Below the pieces are notes generated by a model. The model had not been told where the DNA came from. It was given only the letters and a program-made list of their open reading frames with translations, and made no database searches. 64,000 nucleotides of DNA, taken from AC-32 sp963772975 (GTDB taxonomy: Bacteria; Actinomycetota; Thermoleophilia; Gaiellales; Gaiellaceae). A program made the translations under genes and the position numbers. Of the stretch, positions 43,321 to 50,940 are shown in pieces. Location: contig CAVYZH010000010.1 of the NCBI GenBank assembly GCA_963772975.1, positions 1 to 64,000 on the forward strand, given 5' to 3'. The number at the start of each line of letters is the position of its first letter. The stretch's first letter is position 1.

Positions 43321-44852
43321 AGGTTGTCGAGCAGCTTGTAGGTGATCCCGCGGCCCATGCGCAGGAAGGTGTAGTTGCCGGTCGCGAACACCTGGCCGCG
43401 GCCGGCGCGCGACCAGGTCATTGCCGCATGGATCACGCCGTACTTGCCGCGCATGATCGCCTGACCCGCGATCACCTGGTCGCGCGGGCTCAGGCCGGGA
43501 TCGACGCGGTCGCTCTCGGAGTTTGCGATGCCGAAGGCCTGGCCCGGGCCGATCCCGGTGCCGCGAAAGAGCCAGCGGACGCGGTCGTAGTCCGTTCCGG
43601 TTGCGGCCACGTAGGGCTCGGCGCGAACCTTCGGGAAGCAGCAACCGTCGTAGCCGACGCCGGTCAGGGCGAAGTCGGACCTCCCCTCGCGGGCGTCGTA
43701 GTCGGTCATCACGACGGCATTGCGCGCGGGCTCGACCCGCACCTGGCGGTAGAACGGGTTGGCCTGCAGGAAGACGAGGTTGCCGCCCTCGTCGCGGTAG
43801 CGCTTCAGCAGGTCGTACGTCGCGGGCTCGTAGTACTCGCTGTGACCGGGGAAGTAGATCGCGCTGTACTTGCGCAGCGTCGAGAGCGGTAGCCGGCCCA
43901 GTTCGACGTCCGTGATCTGCTGCGTGTGCACGTGGCGGGAGCAGAGCCAGTGCGAGAAGCCGAGCGCCGCCTTGTGGTCGTCCTCGAGCCCGTCGCGCAG
44001 GAGCGGGCCCTTGAGCGAGACCCGCCGCTGGCGCCAGAACTGGTACCAGCTGTCCGGGATCCCGTTCAGGTCGGCGTCGTAGGCGCTGTAGGCCCGCCAG
44101 GTCAGGTACGGCCAGACGACGAGCGCGGTGCGCGGCGCCGGCTTGTCGAGCGCACGCCCAGAGCGGACGACGAGCGGCGCGCGGAACTCATCGCCGGCGG
44201 GATCACGCACGAGCTCGTGGTAGAGGCCCGGCCGCGCTGCGTTCCCCGTCGCGCCGCTGCAGTCCTCCTCGAGCACGGTGTTCGCCTGGCCCCGGTCGGC
44301 CGAGACGACGAGGGGGACGCGGTCGCCCTGGTGGACGCTGCCGGTCGAGTCCACGAAGGCGGCCAGCCGCTCGACCCGAACCGGGTGCGCCGGCGCGCAG
44401 CCGGTCGTCCGCCACGGTGGCCGCCGCACGCTCGCCTCCGCGAGGCCGGGCCGTACGACCCCACGCGCAGCGAGCGTCCGGCCCGAATCCTTGTAACAGA
44501 CTGTTACTTGGTAGGTCCCGTCGCCGACCGCGCCGCCCGTTGCAGTCGTGCCGTTCCACGGCAGGTCGGGCGACGTCGACGAGACGCCGGTGCGGATCCG
44601 CTTCCAGCCGGAGAGCCGACCGCCCCAGACGTAGACGCGCAGGCCGAGCAGCGTTCCCGGCGCAGCGTTCGTCCGCACCGTCAGCGTGTCGTTGACGCCG
44701 TTGCCGTTCGGGCTGAAGACCGGCCGGTCGAGCGAGACCCGCAGCGCCGGTGCCTGCCGCGCCGCCGCTCCCGGGACGGCCGCGACGAGCACGACCGCCG
44801 CGGCGAGCGCCCAGACGCCGTAGTTCCGACCGCTGACGTGTCGACCGGTCAT
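43299..44852 (-). CDS. Secreted protein with N,N-dimethylformamidase beta-subunit-like domain
   Basis: 517 residues. After MTGRHVSGRN comes a signal peptide (YGVWALAAAVVLVAAVPGAAA), then an FlgD-like Ig segment (LDRPVFSPNGNGVNDTLTVRT...WNGTTATGGAVGDGTYQVTV). A large C-terminal region resembles the DmfA2-like domain: LVVWPYLTWRAYSAYDADLNGIPDSWYQFW, then the glutamine-amidotransferase-like core AIYFPGHSEYYEPATYDLLKRYRDEGGNLVFLQANPF. ATG 44852 is inside the conserved two-hairpin element, so the first six residues are element-derived. TTG 44873 is an alternative start. Role in glycan handling is inferred only from location. Confidence 0.72.
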   Translation of the reverse strand: MTGRHVSGRNYGVWALAAAVVLVAAVPGAAARQAPALRVSLDRPVFSPNGNGVNDTLTVRTNAAPGTLLGLRVYVWGGRLSGWKRIRTGVSSTSPDLPWNGTTATGGAVGDGTYQVTVCYKDSGRTLAARGVVRPGLAEASVRRPPWRTTGCAPAHPVRVERLAAFVDSTGSVHQGDRVPLVVSADRGQANTVLEEDCSGATGNAARPGLYHELVRDPAGDEFRAPLVVRSGRALDKPAPRTALVVWPYLTWRAYSAYDADLNGIPDSWYQFWRQRRVSLKGPLLRDGLEDDHKAALGFSHWLCSRHVHTQQITDVELGRLPLSTLRKYSAIYFPGHSEYYEPATYDLLKRYRDEGGNLVFLQANPFYRQVRVEPARNAVVMTDYDAREGRSDFALTGVGYDGCCFPKVRAEPYVAATGTDYDRVRWLFRGTGIGPGQAFGIANSESDRVDPGLSPRDQVIAGQAIMRGKYGVIHAAMTWSRAGRGQVFATGNYTFLRMGRGITYKLLDNLWAKLVG

Positions 44853-44916
44853 TTCCGACGGCTGCGTGAGCAAAGCCCACGCAGCCTGAAGCGACGCCGC
44901 AAGCGGCGTCTCGTCA
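44836..44916 (-). ncRNA. Two-hairpin intergenic element, copy B
   Basis: From the TGA of the epimerase gene (44916-44914): CGA, hairpin 1 at 44910-44893 (GACGCCG-CTTG-CGGCGTC, perfect), linker GCTTCA, hairpin 2 at 44886-44860 (11 pairs, loop CTTTG), seven bases GTCGGAA, then ATGACCGGTCGACACGT. Compared with copy A, pairs 4, 7 and 8 of hairpin 2 and pair 2 of hairpin 1 change on both sides, keeping pairing. In this copy the ATG is the start of the large secreted protein. Confidence 0.75.
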
Positions 44917-45897
44917 CCGCGAAGGCGCCAGGCTCTGCACGGGCTGCCGCTCGCGGTACCACGCGATCGTGCGGGCGAGCCCGTCGTCCAGGTCGACGCG
45001 CGGCTCCCACTCGAGCAGCTTCAGCGCCTTGTCCACGTTCGGGATCCGCATCTCGACATCCGTGTAGTGCAGCGGCTTGAAGACGATCTCCGAGTCCGAC
45101 TCCGCCAGCCGCTTGATTCGCGTCGCGAGATCGAAGACCGTCACCACCGAGCGCGGGTTGCCGACGTTGAACACCTGGCCGACCGCCTCCTCGCGCTCGA
45201 GCATCGCCAGCAGCGCCTCGACCACGTCGTCGACGAAGCACCAGGCACGGATCTGGGAGCCGTCGCCGTGGATCACCATTTCGTCACCCGCCAGCGCGCG
45301 CACCGTGAAGTGGTGGATCGCGCCGCTCCCGAGCTGGCCGGGCCCGTAGACGTTGAACGGGCGGATCGTCGTGGATGGCAGCTTGTACTCGTCGAAGTAC
45401 GAGTGCGCCAGGTACTCGCCGGCGAGCTTCGAGACCGCGTACGTCCAGCGCGCTTCGCCAACCGAGCCCTGCGAGGTGACGTGGGTCTCCTCGACCTTGT
45501 AGGCGTGCGTGCCGAAGACCTCGCTCGTGGAGAAGTCGATCAGCCGCTCGATCGACCCGGCCTCGTGCGCTGCCTCGAGCACGTTCGAGGTGCCGATCAG
45601 GTTGACCCGCATCGTCCGCACGGGGCTCTTCAGTACCGAGTCGACGCCCGCGATCGCGGCGAGGTGGACGACGTGCGTGGCGCGCGCGGTCAGGTCGCGC
45701 AGCAGCGGCAGGTCGAGCACGTCGCCCTGAACGAAGCGCAGGTTCTCGTGCTCGGCGAGATCGGTGCCGGTCAGCGAGTCGCGGTGCAGGTTGTCGAGGA
45801 CCACGATCTCGTTCTCGGCCACGAGCCGCCGCGCGAGCGTGGTGCCGATGAAGCCCGCACCGCCGGTCATGAGGATTTTCTTCCCCGTCAGAGCCAC
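44914..45897 (-). CDS. NAD-dependent epimerase/dehydratase (UDP-glucose 4-epimerase/dTDP-glucose dehydratase-like)
   Basis: 327 residues: ILMTGGAGFIGTTLARRL, VVHLAAIAGVDSV, IDFSTSEVFGTHAY, RWTYAVSKLAGEYLAHSY (catalytic Tyr/Lys), RPFNVYGPGQLGSGAIHHF, HGDGSQIRAWCFVDDVVEAL, VGNPRSVVTVFDLATRI and a C-terminal LLEWEPRVDLDDGLARTI. This is the profile of nucleotide-sugar 4-epimerases or decarboxylases. GTG 45897 is divergent from the flippase with 41 bp between. Its stop opens the two-hairpin element copy B. Confidence 0.88.
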   Translation of the reverse strand: MALTGKKILMTGGAGFIGTTLARRLVAENEIVVLDNLHRDSLTGTDLAEHENLRFVQGDVLDLPLLRDLTARATHVVHLAAIAGVDSVLKSPVRTMRVNLIGTSNVLEAAHEAGSIERLIDFSTSEVFGTHAYKVEETHVTSQGSVGEARWTYAVSKLAGEYLAHSYFDEYKLPSTTIRPFNVYGPGQLGSGAIHHFTVRALAGDEMVIHGDGSQIRAWCFVDDVVEALLAMLEREEAVGQVFNVGNPRSVVTVFDLATRIKRLAESDSEIVFKPLHYTDVEMRIPNVDKALKLLEWEPRVDLDDGLARTIAWYRERQPVQSLAPSR

Positions 45898-45926
45898 GAT
45901 CGGCCAGTCTATCCGCGCACTTCAGC

Positions 45927-45932
45927 CAGACT
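45927..45932 (+). promoter_or_regulatory. Candidate -10 element (CAGACT) of a leaderless promoter
   Basis: CAGACT lies six bases before GTG 45939, the same geometry as at 33947 and 61021, with no ribosome-binding site. The hexamer keeps only the second A and final T of the consensus, so this is weak support. Confidence 0.3.
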
Positions 45933-45938
45933 GATGGC

Positions 45939-47531
45939 GTGATCGCACAACAGCTGGGGCGGCTCGCCAAGCACTCGGCCATCTACGGGATGGGCGCCGT
46001 CGTCTCGCGGTTGATCGGCGTCCTGCTGCTGCCGATCGTGACGCGCTACCTGACGCGCGCCGACGTCGGCGCCGTCGAGACGCTGATCTCGCTGACGGTC
46101 GTGCTCGTGATCGTCCTGCGGATGGGCATCTCGATGGCGTTCTTCCGCTTCTACTTCGACGCCGAAGACGATCGCGGACGGACGAGGGTCGTGCGCACCT
46201 CCTTCTGGTTCACGATGGTGATGGCCACCTTCGGGCTCGTCGTCGGCTCGATCTTCGCCACGCAGATCTCGCACCTGTTGTTCGCGACCGACTCGCGCGC
46301 GAACCTCGTACGCGCCGCGCTCGTGCTGCTCTGGGCGCAGATGAACTACGAGCAGCTGACCGCGCTCTTCCGCGTCGAGGAGCGCTCGGTCTCGTACGTC
46401 GCCGCCACGCTCGCGAACGTGATCATCACCGTCGTCGCGACGATCCTGCTCGTCGCGGTCTGGCACAAGGGCGCGATCGGCGTGATCGCCGGCAACTTCA
46501 CCGGCACGCTCGTCGTCTACTTCGTCCTGCTCGCCTACCGCCGCTTCCAGCTCGGGCTCGAGTTCGACCGCGGCCTCTTCCGCCAGATGCAGCGCTTCGG
46601 CCTGCCGCTCGTGCCGTCAGGCCTCGCGCTCTGGGTGATCGACCTGTCCGACCGCTTCTTCCTGGTGCACATGAAGGGGCTCGGCGAGACCGGCCTCTAC
46701 TCGGTCGGCGTCCGGATCTCGACCGCGCTCCTGCTCGTGCTGATCGCGCTGCGGACCGCCTGGCCGGCCTTCGCCTTCTCGATCAAGGACGACGGCGAGG
46801 CCAAGCGCACCTACGGCTACGTGCTCACCTACGTGCTCTACCTCTGTTCCTGGCTCTCACTCGCGCTCTCGCTGCTCGCGCCGTGGCTCGTGCGCCTGCT
46901 GACGACGCCGAGGTTCTACCGGGCCGAGGAGGTCGTACCGCTGCTCGTCTTCGGCGGGACCGCCTTCATCGCCTTCAACGTGATGTCGATCGGGATTGGC
47001 CGGGCCAAGAAGACGCAGTTCAACTGGGTGATCACCGGAGGAGCGGCGCTCGTCAACATCGGGCTCAACTTCGTCCTGATCCCGCCCTACGGGATGATCG
47101 GCGCGGCGATCTCGACCCTGATCGCCTACCTGGTGATGTTCTTCGGGATGACGATCCGCGCGCAGCAGGTCTTCCCAGTGCCGTACCAGTGGCGGCGGAT
47201 CGCGCTCGCAGTCGGCGCCGCGGTGGGGCTAACGGTGCTCGGGAAGAGCCTCGACGTCCCGCTCGGCGGCGCCCTGCTGCTGAGCGCCGTCTACCCGCTG
47301 GTCCTGCTGCCGCTCGGGTTCTACCTGCCCGCCGAGCGCCGACGGATCCGCGGCCTGCTCCGGCCGGCGCGGCAGCCCGGCAGCCAGGCCGATCGCGACC
47401 CAGACGGTCGGGTCCTCGAAGAACGCGTTGTAGAAGAGGCTGTGCACGGCGACCGCGGAGATCACGAGGCCGAAAGTGAGCGCCGCAAGGCCCGGCAGGT
47501 CGCGCGCGAAGCGGCGGAACGCGAGACCTAG
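45939..47531 (+). CDS. Polysaccharide flippase, Wzx/MATE-like (MOP superfamily)
   Basis: 530 residues. From residue 1 to about 477 it is a typical lipid-linked-glycan flippase with twelve to fourteen membrane segments: LAKHSAIYGMGAVVSRLIGVLLLPIVTRYLTRADVGAVETL, SDRFFLVHMKGLGETGLYSVGVRI, SIGIGRAKKTQFNWVITGGAALVNIGLNFVLIPPYGMIGAAIST. Beyond about 47370 the frame continues as a highly charged tail (DPDGRVLEERVVEEAVHGDRGDHEAESERRKAR) that is antisense to the ligase gene and unlike any flippase. The native stop has probably been lost near 47370. Confidence 0.87.
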   Translation: MIAQQLGRLAKHSAIYGMGAVVSRLIGVLLLPIVTRYLTRADVGAVETLISLTVVLVIVLRMGISMAFFRFYFDAEDDRGRTRVVRTSFWFTMVMATFGLVVGSIFATQISHLLFATDSRANLVRAALVLLWAQMNYEQLTALFRVEERSVSYVAATLANVIITVVATILLVAVWHKGAIGVIAGNFTGTLVVYFVLLAYRRFQLGLEFDRGLFRQMQRFGLPLVPSGLALWVIDLSDRFFLVHMKGLGETGLYSVGVRISTALLLVLIALRTAWPAFAFSIKDDGEAKRTYGYVLTYVLYLCSWLSLALSLLAPWLVRLLTTPRFYRAEEVVPLLVFGGTAFIAFNVMSIGIGRAKKTQFNWVITGGAALVNIGLNFVLIPPYGMIGAAISTLIAYLVMFFGMTIRAQQVFPVPYQWRRIALAVGAAVGLTVLGKSLDVPLGGALLLSAVYPLVLLPLGFYLPAERRRIRGLLRPARQPGSQADRDPDGRVLEERVVEEAVHGDRGDHEAESERRKARQVAREAAERET

Positions 47532-48770
47532 CGCAGCGACGAGCAGCCAGACGTAGAGCGCGAAGCCGACGATCCCGCCCTCGGCGGCGACCGTCACCGG
47601 CGTCGTGTGCGACGCAGCCGCGGCCGGCTCCTTGCCCTTCAGGCCCGCGAGCTCGGCATAGGCGTGCTTGAAGCCGCCGATCCCGACGCCTGCGACCGGG
47701 TGGTGGACGGCGATGTGCGCACCGCGCCGCACCAGCGTGCCGCGGCCGCTGGTCGTGCTCTTCGTGTTGTGGCCGAAGACGTCGTGCCGCACGCTGGGCA
47801 CCGCGAAGGCAGCGGCCAGGACGATGACACCGGCCACGATCGCGAGGATCACCCCGCGCCGGCCCCACGCGAACACCGCCGCCAGCACGACTCCGGCCGC
47901 GAGCGCGGCGAAGCTCGACTGCGAGTAGGAGAAGTAGAGGCCGGCCCAGATCCCCGCGATCGCGGCCGTCGCCCCGAGCATCACCCGCAGGTCGCGCGTG
48001 AACAACACCACCACGAGCAAGGCGAGGATCGCCACGACCAGGAAGCGCCCGTAGATGGACGGGTCCCAGAAGACGGAGTTCACCCTGTAGAACGGCGCGA
48101 AGGCGTTCGAGACGAGCAGCTTCGGGTTCCAGAAAACGTCGCGCGTCTCGTACTGGTAGATCCCGATCGCCGAGAAGACGAGCGCCATCGCTGTCAGCTC
48201 GACGAGCAGCCCTATTGCGATCAGCCGGCTCCAGGCGAGCCGCGCCAGCACGATCGCCAGCAGTCCGAACGGGAGGTAGAAGAAGAGCAGGTCGATCGAG
48301 CCCTGGCGCAGGTCCTGCGTCCAGAGGATCGAGAGTCCCGACCAGGCGACGAACGCCGCGAGCGGCCAGGCGACAGGCCCGAGCTCCCGCGCGCGGGTAT
48401 CGCCCTGGAGCAGCTCCCAGGCGAGCAGCAGCGCCGCTGCCGCGACCACCGCGTACATCGGCACGAGCAGGTTCGCCTCGGTCGAGCCGACGTGGACGTG
48501 GATCCGCGCGGCGATGCACGCGAGCACCGCGAACGGGAGCACGAACGGCCAGCGGCGGATGACGAACGCGCCGGCCGCGGCGAGCCCCAGGCCGACGACC
48601 GCCAGCCCGCCCAGCAGCGGCCGGTGCCCGTGCGGAGCGAGGTAGACGGCGAGCAGGATCGCCCCGAGCGCCCAGGCGCTGAGGCCGGCGAGCCGCTGGA
48701 CACGCGACGGCGCGACGAGCAGCAGCGCCAGGCCGAGACTGCCGACGACGCCGCCGACGTGGCCGGTCAC
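47229..48770 (-). CDS. O-antigen ligase/polymerase family membrane protein (second copy)
   Basis: 513 residues with about twelve membrane segments and the Wzy_C loop: FWDPSIYGRFLVVAILALLVVVLF, then HNTKSTTSGRGTLVRRGAHIAVHHPVAGVGIGGFKHAYAEL and HTTPVTVAAEGGIVGFALYVWLLVAALGL. The last plausible family residues are near VWVAIGLAAG (about 47400). The final 45 residues (ALGGQVEPERQQDQRVDGAQQQ...) are antisense to the flippase and look spurious. GTG 48770 overlaps the stop of the Ig-like gene (GTGA). Together with the Wzx-like neighbour this forms a Wzx/Wzy-type pair. Confidence 0.83.
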   Translation of the reverse strand: MTGHVGGVVGSLGLALLLVAPSRVQRLAGLSAWALGAILLAVYLAPHGHRPLLGGLAVVGLGLAAAGAFVIRRWPFVLPFAVLACIAARIHVHVGSTEANLLVPMYAVVAAAALLLAWELLQGDTRARELGPVAWPLAAFVAWSGLSILWTQDLRQGSIDLLFFYLPFGLLAIVLARLAWSRLIAIGLLVELTAMALVFSAIGIYQYETRDVFWNPKLLVSNAFAPFYRVNSVFWDPSIYGRFLVVAILALLVVVLFTRDLRVMLGATAAIAGIWAGLYFSYSQSSFAALAAGVVLAAVFAWGRRGVILAIVAGVIVLAAAFAVPSVRHDVFGHNTKSTTSGRGTLVRRGAHIAVHHPVAGVGIGGFKHAYAELAGLKGKEPAAAASHTTPVTVAAEGGIVGFALYVWLLVAALGLAFRRFARDLPGLAALTFGLVISAVAVHSLFYNAFFEDPTVWVAIGLAAGLPRRPEQAADPSALGGQVEPERQQDQRVDGAQQQGAAERDVEALPEHR

Positions 48771-49681
48771 GGCGTCACCGTCACGACCGCCCTCGCGACG
48801 TGCCCGTGCTCGTTCACGCGCAGCACGTAACGCCCGGGCGCAGGCGCGCGCAGGATCAAGAGCTTGCCGCCGCGGCGGGCGTGCAGCGAGCCGAGGTGCA
48901 CGGAGTAGCGCTTCGCGTCGGTGAGGACGCGAAAGCCGAAGCGCCGGCCCGTCTTCACCCGCAGCGCGTGCGGCCGCAGCTCGATGTAGCGCACGAACAC
49001 CGGCAGCGCTCGGCTCGGCGGGCCGAGGTTCGTGGAGAGGTCGAGGGCCCGCAATCTGATCAGGTGCTTGCCGGGGCTGAGGCGGAGCCGGCCGCGCGGC
49101 CAGTCGATCTTGCCGGACCGCAGGAAGTCGTGAACGAGCGTTCGCGGCTCACCGTCGACGTAAAGCTGCGCGCGGGCCTTCTCGCTGGTCTGGTACCTGA
49201 TCCTGACGAGGTCCCTGACGAGGTCACCGTCGGGCGAGAAGACGCGCGGAGTGATGGAGACGAGACGGATGAACGGCGCTGTCGCGTCCATCGTGATCGG
49301 GTTGGGCAGCACGATCGTCTTGTGCGCGTCCGCCAGATGGACGCGCGGGCGGTAGACCCCGTCGGGCACGACCTCGCGGTTGTCGCCGCGACCGTTCCAG
49401 ATGAACTGCAGGGCGCCGCTCGGCTCCCGACGCGAGCGCACGAGCGTGCGCACGACGTCGCCGTTGCCGTTCACGACCTCGACCGTCACGCGGTCGGGCT
49501 TGCGCAGCTGGAAGCCAATCGGGACGGTCTTGTACGACTGCGAGTCGGGCGCCTCTTTCTTCCCGACGTGGGTGTTCGAGACCGGGCTGTGCTCGAGCTT
49601 AAGCCCCTCGGTGACAGCGAACGCTGCGGCCGTGCAGCCGAGGAGAGCCAACACGACCACGATCGGCAGGACACGCGCCAC
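48767..49681 (-). CDS. Secreted/lipoprotein-like protein with FlgD-type Ig domains
   Basis: 304 residues. N-terminal signal (VARVLPIVVVLALLGCTAAAFAV), possibly with a lipobox at LLGC. Two FlgD-like beta-sandwiches follow: VEVVNGNGDVVRTLVRSRREPSGALQFIWNGRGDNREVVPDGVYRPRVHL, which has the typical W-x-G-x-x-x-G-x-x-V-P-D-G-x-Y signature, and RVFSPDGDLVRDLVRIRYQTSEKARAQLYVDG. It shares that module with the protein at 43299. Likely a cell-envelope adhesion or scaffolding protein. Its start is 22 bp after the TauE/SafE stop and its end couples to the ligase. Confidence 0.75.
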   Translation of the reverse strand: MARVLPIVVVLALLGCTAAAFAVTEGLKLEHSPVSNTHVGKKEAPDSQSYKTVPIGFQLRKPDRVTVEVVNGNGDVVRTLVRSRREPSGALQFIWNGRGDNREVVPDGVYRPRVHLADAHKTIVLPNPITMDATAPFIRLVSITPRVFSPDGDLVRDLVRIRYQTSEKARAQLYVDGEPRTLVHDFLRSGKIDWPRGRLRLSPGKHLIRLRALDLSTNLGPPSRALPVFVRYIELRPHALRVKTGRRFGFRVLTDAKRYSVHLGSLHARRGGKLLILRAPAPGRYVLRVNEHGHVARAVVTVTP

Positions 49682-49703
49682 GGGAGCGCGAGTCTAGATG
49701 GAC

Positions 49704-50588
49704 CTACGCGGGCGTTTCGACGCTACGGCGTCGGCCCGAGCGGGCGACGAGGCCCCAGGCCGCGAAGCCGGCCACGACCGCGAAGGCGGTGACCACGAGC
49801 ACGACGTCGTCATGCGGGAAGTCGAGCAGCTTGATCCCGCTCAACAGCAGCACCGACGCCAGCCCGGCCCGCAACGCCCGCTCCGGCATTCGCAGGGTGT
49901 ACTGGCTCGAGATCAGGACGCCGGGAATCGAGCCGATCAGCAGCCAGCCGACCGCGCCAACGTCGACGTTGCCGGCGATGAAGTGGCCGAAGCCGGCGAC
50001 CCACAGCAGCGCGGCCGCGTGGAAGATGTCGGTGCCGACGACCTTCGCGGCGCGGAGCGGGAAGACGATCAGCATGGTCAAGCCGAAGAAGACCCCGGTG
50101 CCGACCGATGTCAGCCCGACGATGAAGCCGCCGATGAAGCCGATCGCGATCGCGGCGAGGCGGTCGCGCCTCGTCAGCAGGAACGGCTCGTCGCTGCGCT
50201 CCTGATAGCTGACGAAGCTCTTCGCGAACAGGCCGGCGGCCCCGAGCAGCAGCGCGACGCCGAGCACACGGCCCATCACCGACTGCGCGCTGTCGCCGTA
50301 GGCGTGCTCGAGGCGGGTCGCGGTCCAGACGCCGACGAGCGACATCGGGGCGCTGGCCAGGAACATCCAGCCGCTGAGCCGCGCGTGCACGGTCCCGAGC
50401 CGCCGGTGCCTTGCGGCGCCGACGCTCTTGAAGATCGCCCCGTGCAGGATGTCCGTCCCGATCGCGGTGGTCGGGTTGAAGCCGAAGACGATCACGAGCA
50501 GCGGCGTCATCAGCGAGCCGCCGCCCATCCCGGTCAGGCCGACGAGCGCGCCGACGAGGAAGCCGCTGAGAACGAGCTGCCAGCTCAC
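49704..50588 (-). CDS. TauE/SafE-family sulfite/organosulfonate exporter
   Basis: 294 residues, eight or so membrane segments. The duplicated TauE/SafE motif is seen as GFLVGALVGLTGMGGGSLMTPLL near the N-terminus and GFIGGFIVGLTSVGTGVFFGLTML in the second half, each followed by a GTDILH / GTDIFH motif. Family members export sulfite or sulfonates such as sulfoacetate. Placement downstream of sat-cysC-cysH-comA (via DUF202, GTGA overlap) fits an exporter for sulfite or for a sulfonate made by the operon. Confidence 0.87.
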   Translation of the reverse strand: MSWQLVLSGFLVGALVGLTGMGGGSLMTPLLVIVFGFNPTTAIGTDILHGAIFKSVGAARHRRLGTVHARLSGWMFLASAPMSLVGVWTATRLEHAYGDSAQSVMGRVLGVALLLGAAGLFAKSFVSYQERSDEPFLLTRRDRLAAIAIGFIGGFIVGLTSVGTGVFFGLTMLIVFPLRAAKVVGTDIFHAAALLWVAGFGHFIAGNVDVGAVGWLLIGSIPGVLISSQYTLRMPERALRAGLASVLLLSGIKLLDFPHDDVVLVVTAFAVVAGFAAWGLVARSGRRRSVETPA

Positions 50589-50932
50589 GTGCCGGCGAGG
50601 ACGAGCGCCAGCGTGGCGACTCCGAGCACGATCCCGCAGGCGGCGAAGATCAGGGCCGCCCGGTCGGCGAGCGGCGCATAGTCACCCCGAGCCAGCGCCT
50701 CATCGACCTGCTTCTGGCGCACGTAGCCGAAGCCGATAAAGCCGAGCCCTACCGCGGCGAAGGCCACGCCGAGTACCTCGAACGGCCAGGACGCTCCGCC
50801 CGAGAGCTCCGGCGCGATCCGGCCCGCGCCGAAGCTGACCGCGAAGGCCGTGAGCCCGGTCCGCCACCACGCCAGGTACGTGCGCTCGTTGGCGAGGCGG
50901 GTACGGCGAGTGGCGTCCCGGGTGTTGTCCAC
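50585..50932 (-). CDS. DUF202 (YidH-like) membrane protein
   Basis: 115 residues. The N-terminal RRTRLANERTYLAWWRTGLTAFAVSFGAGR is diagnostic of DUF202; three membrane segments follow (FEVLGVAFAAVGLGFIGFGYV; AALIFAACGIVLGVATLALVL). Function unknown in general. It starts 8 bp after the sat stop and ends in a GTGA overlap with the TauE/SafE gene, so it is a true operon member. Confidence 0.85.
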   Translation of the reverse strand: MDNTRDATRRTRLANERTYLAWWRTGLTAFAVSFGAGRIAPELSGGASWPFEVLGVAFAAVGLGFIGFGYVRQKQVDEALARGDYAPLADRAALIFAACGIVLGVATLALVLAGT

Positions 50933-50940
50933 GGCGACGG

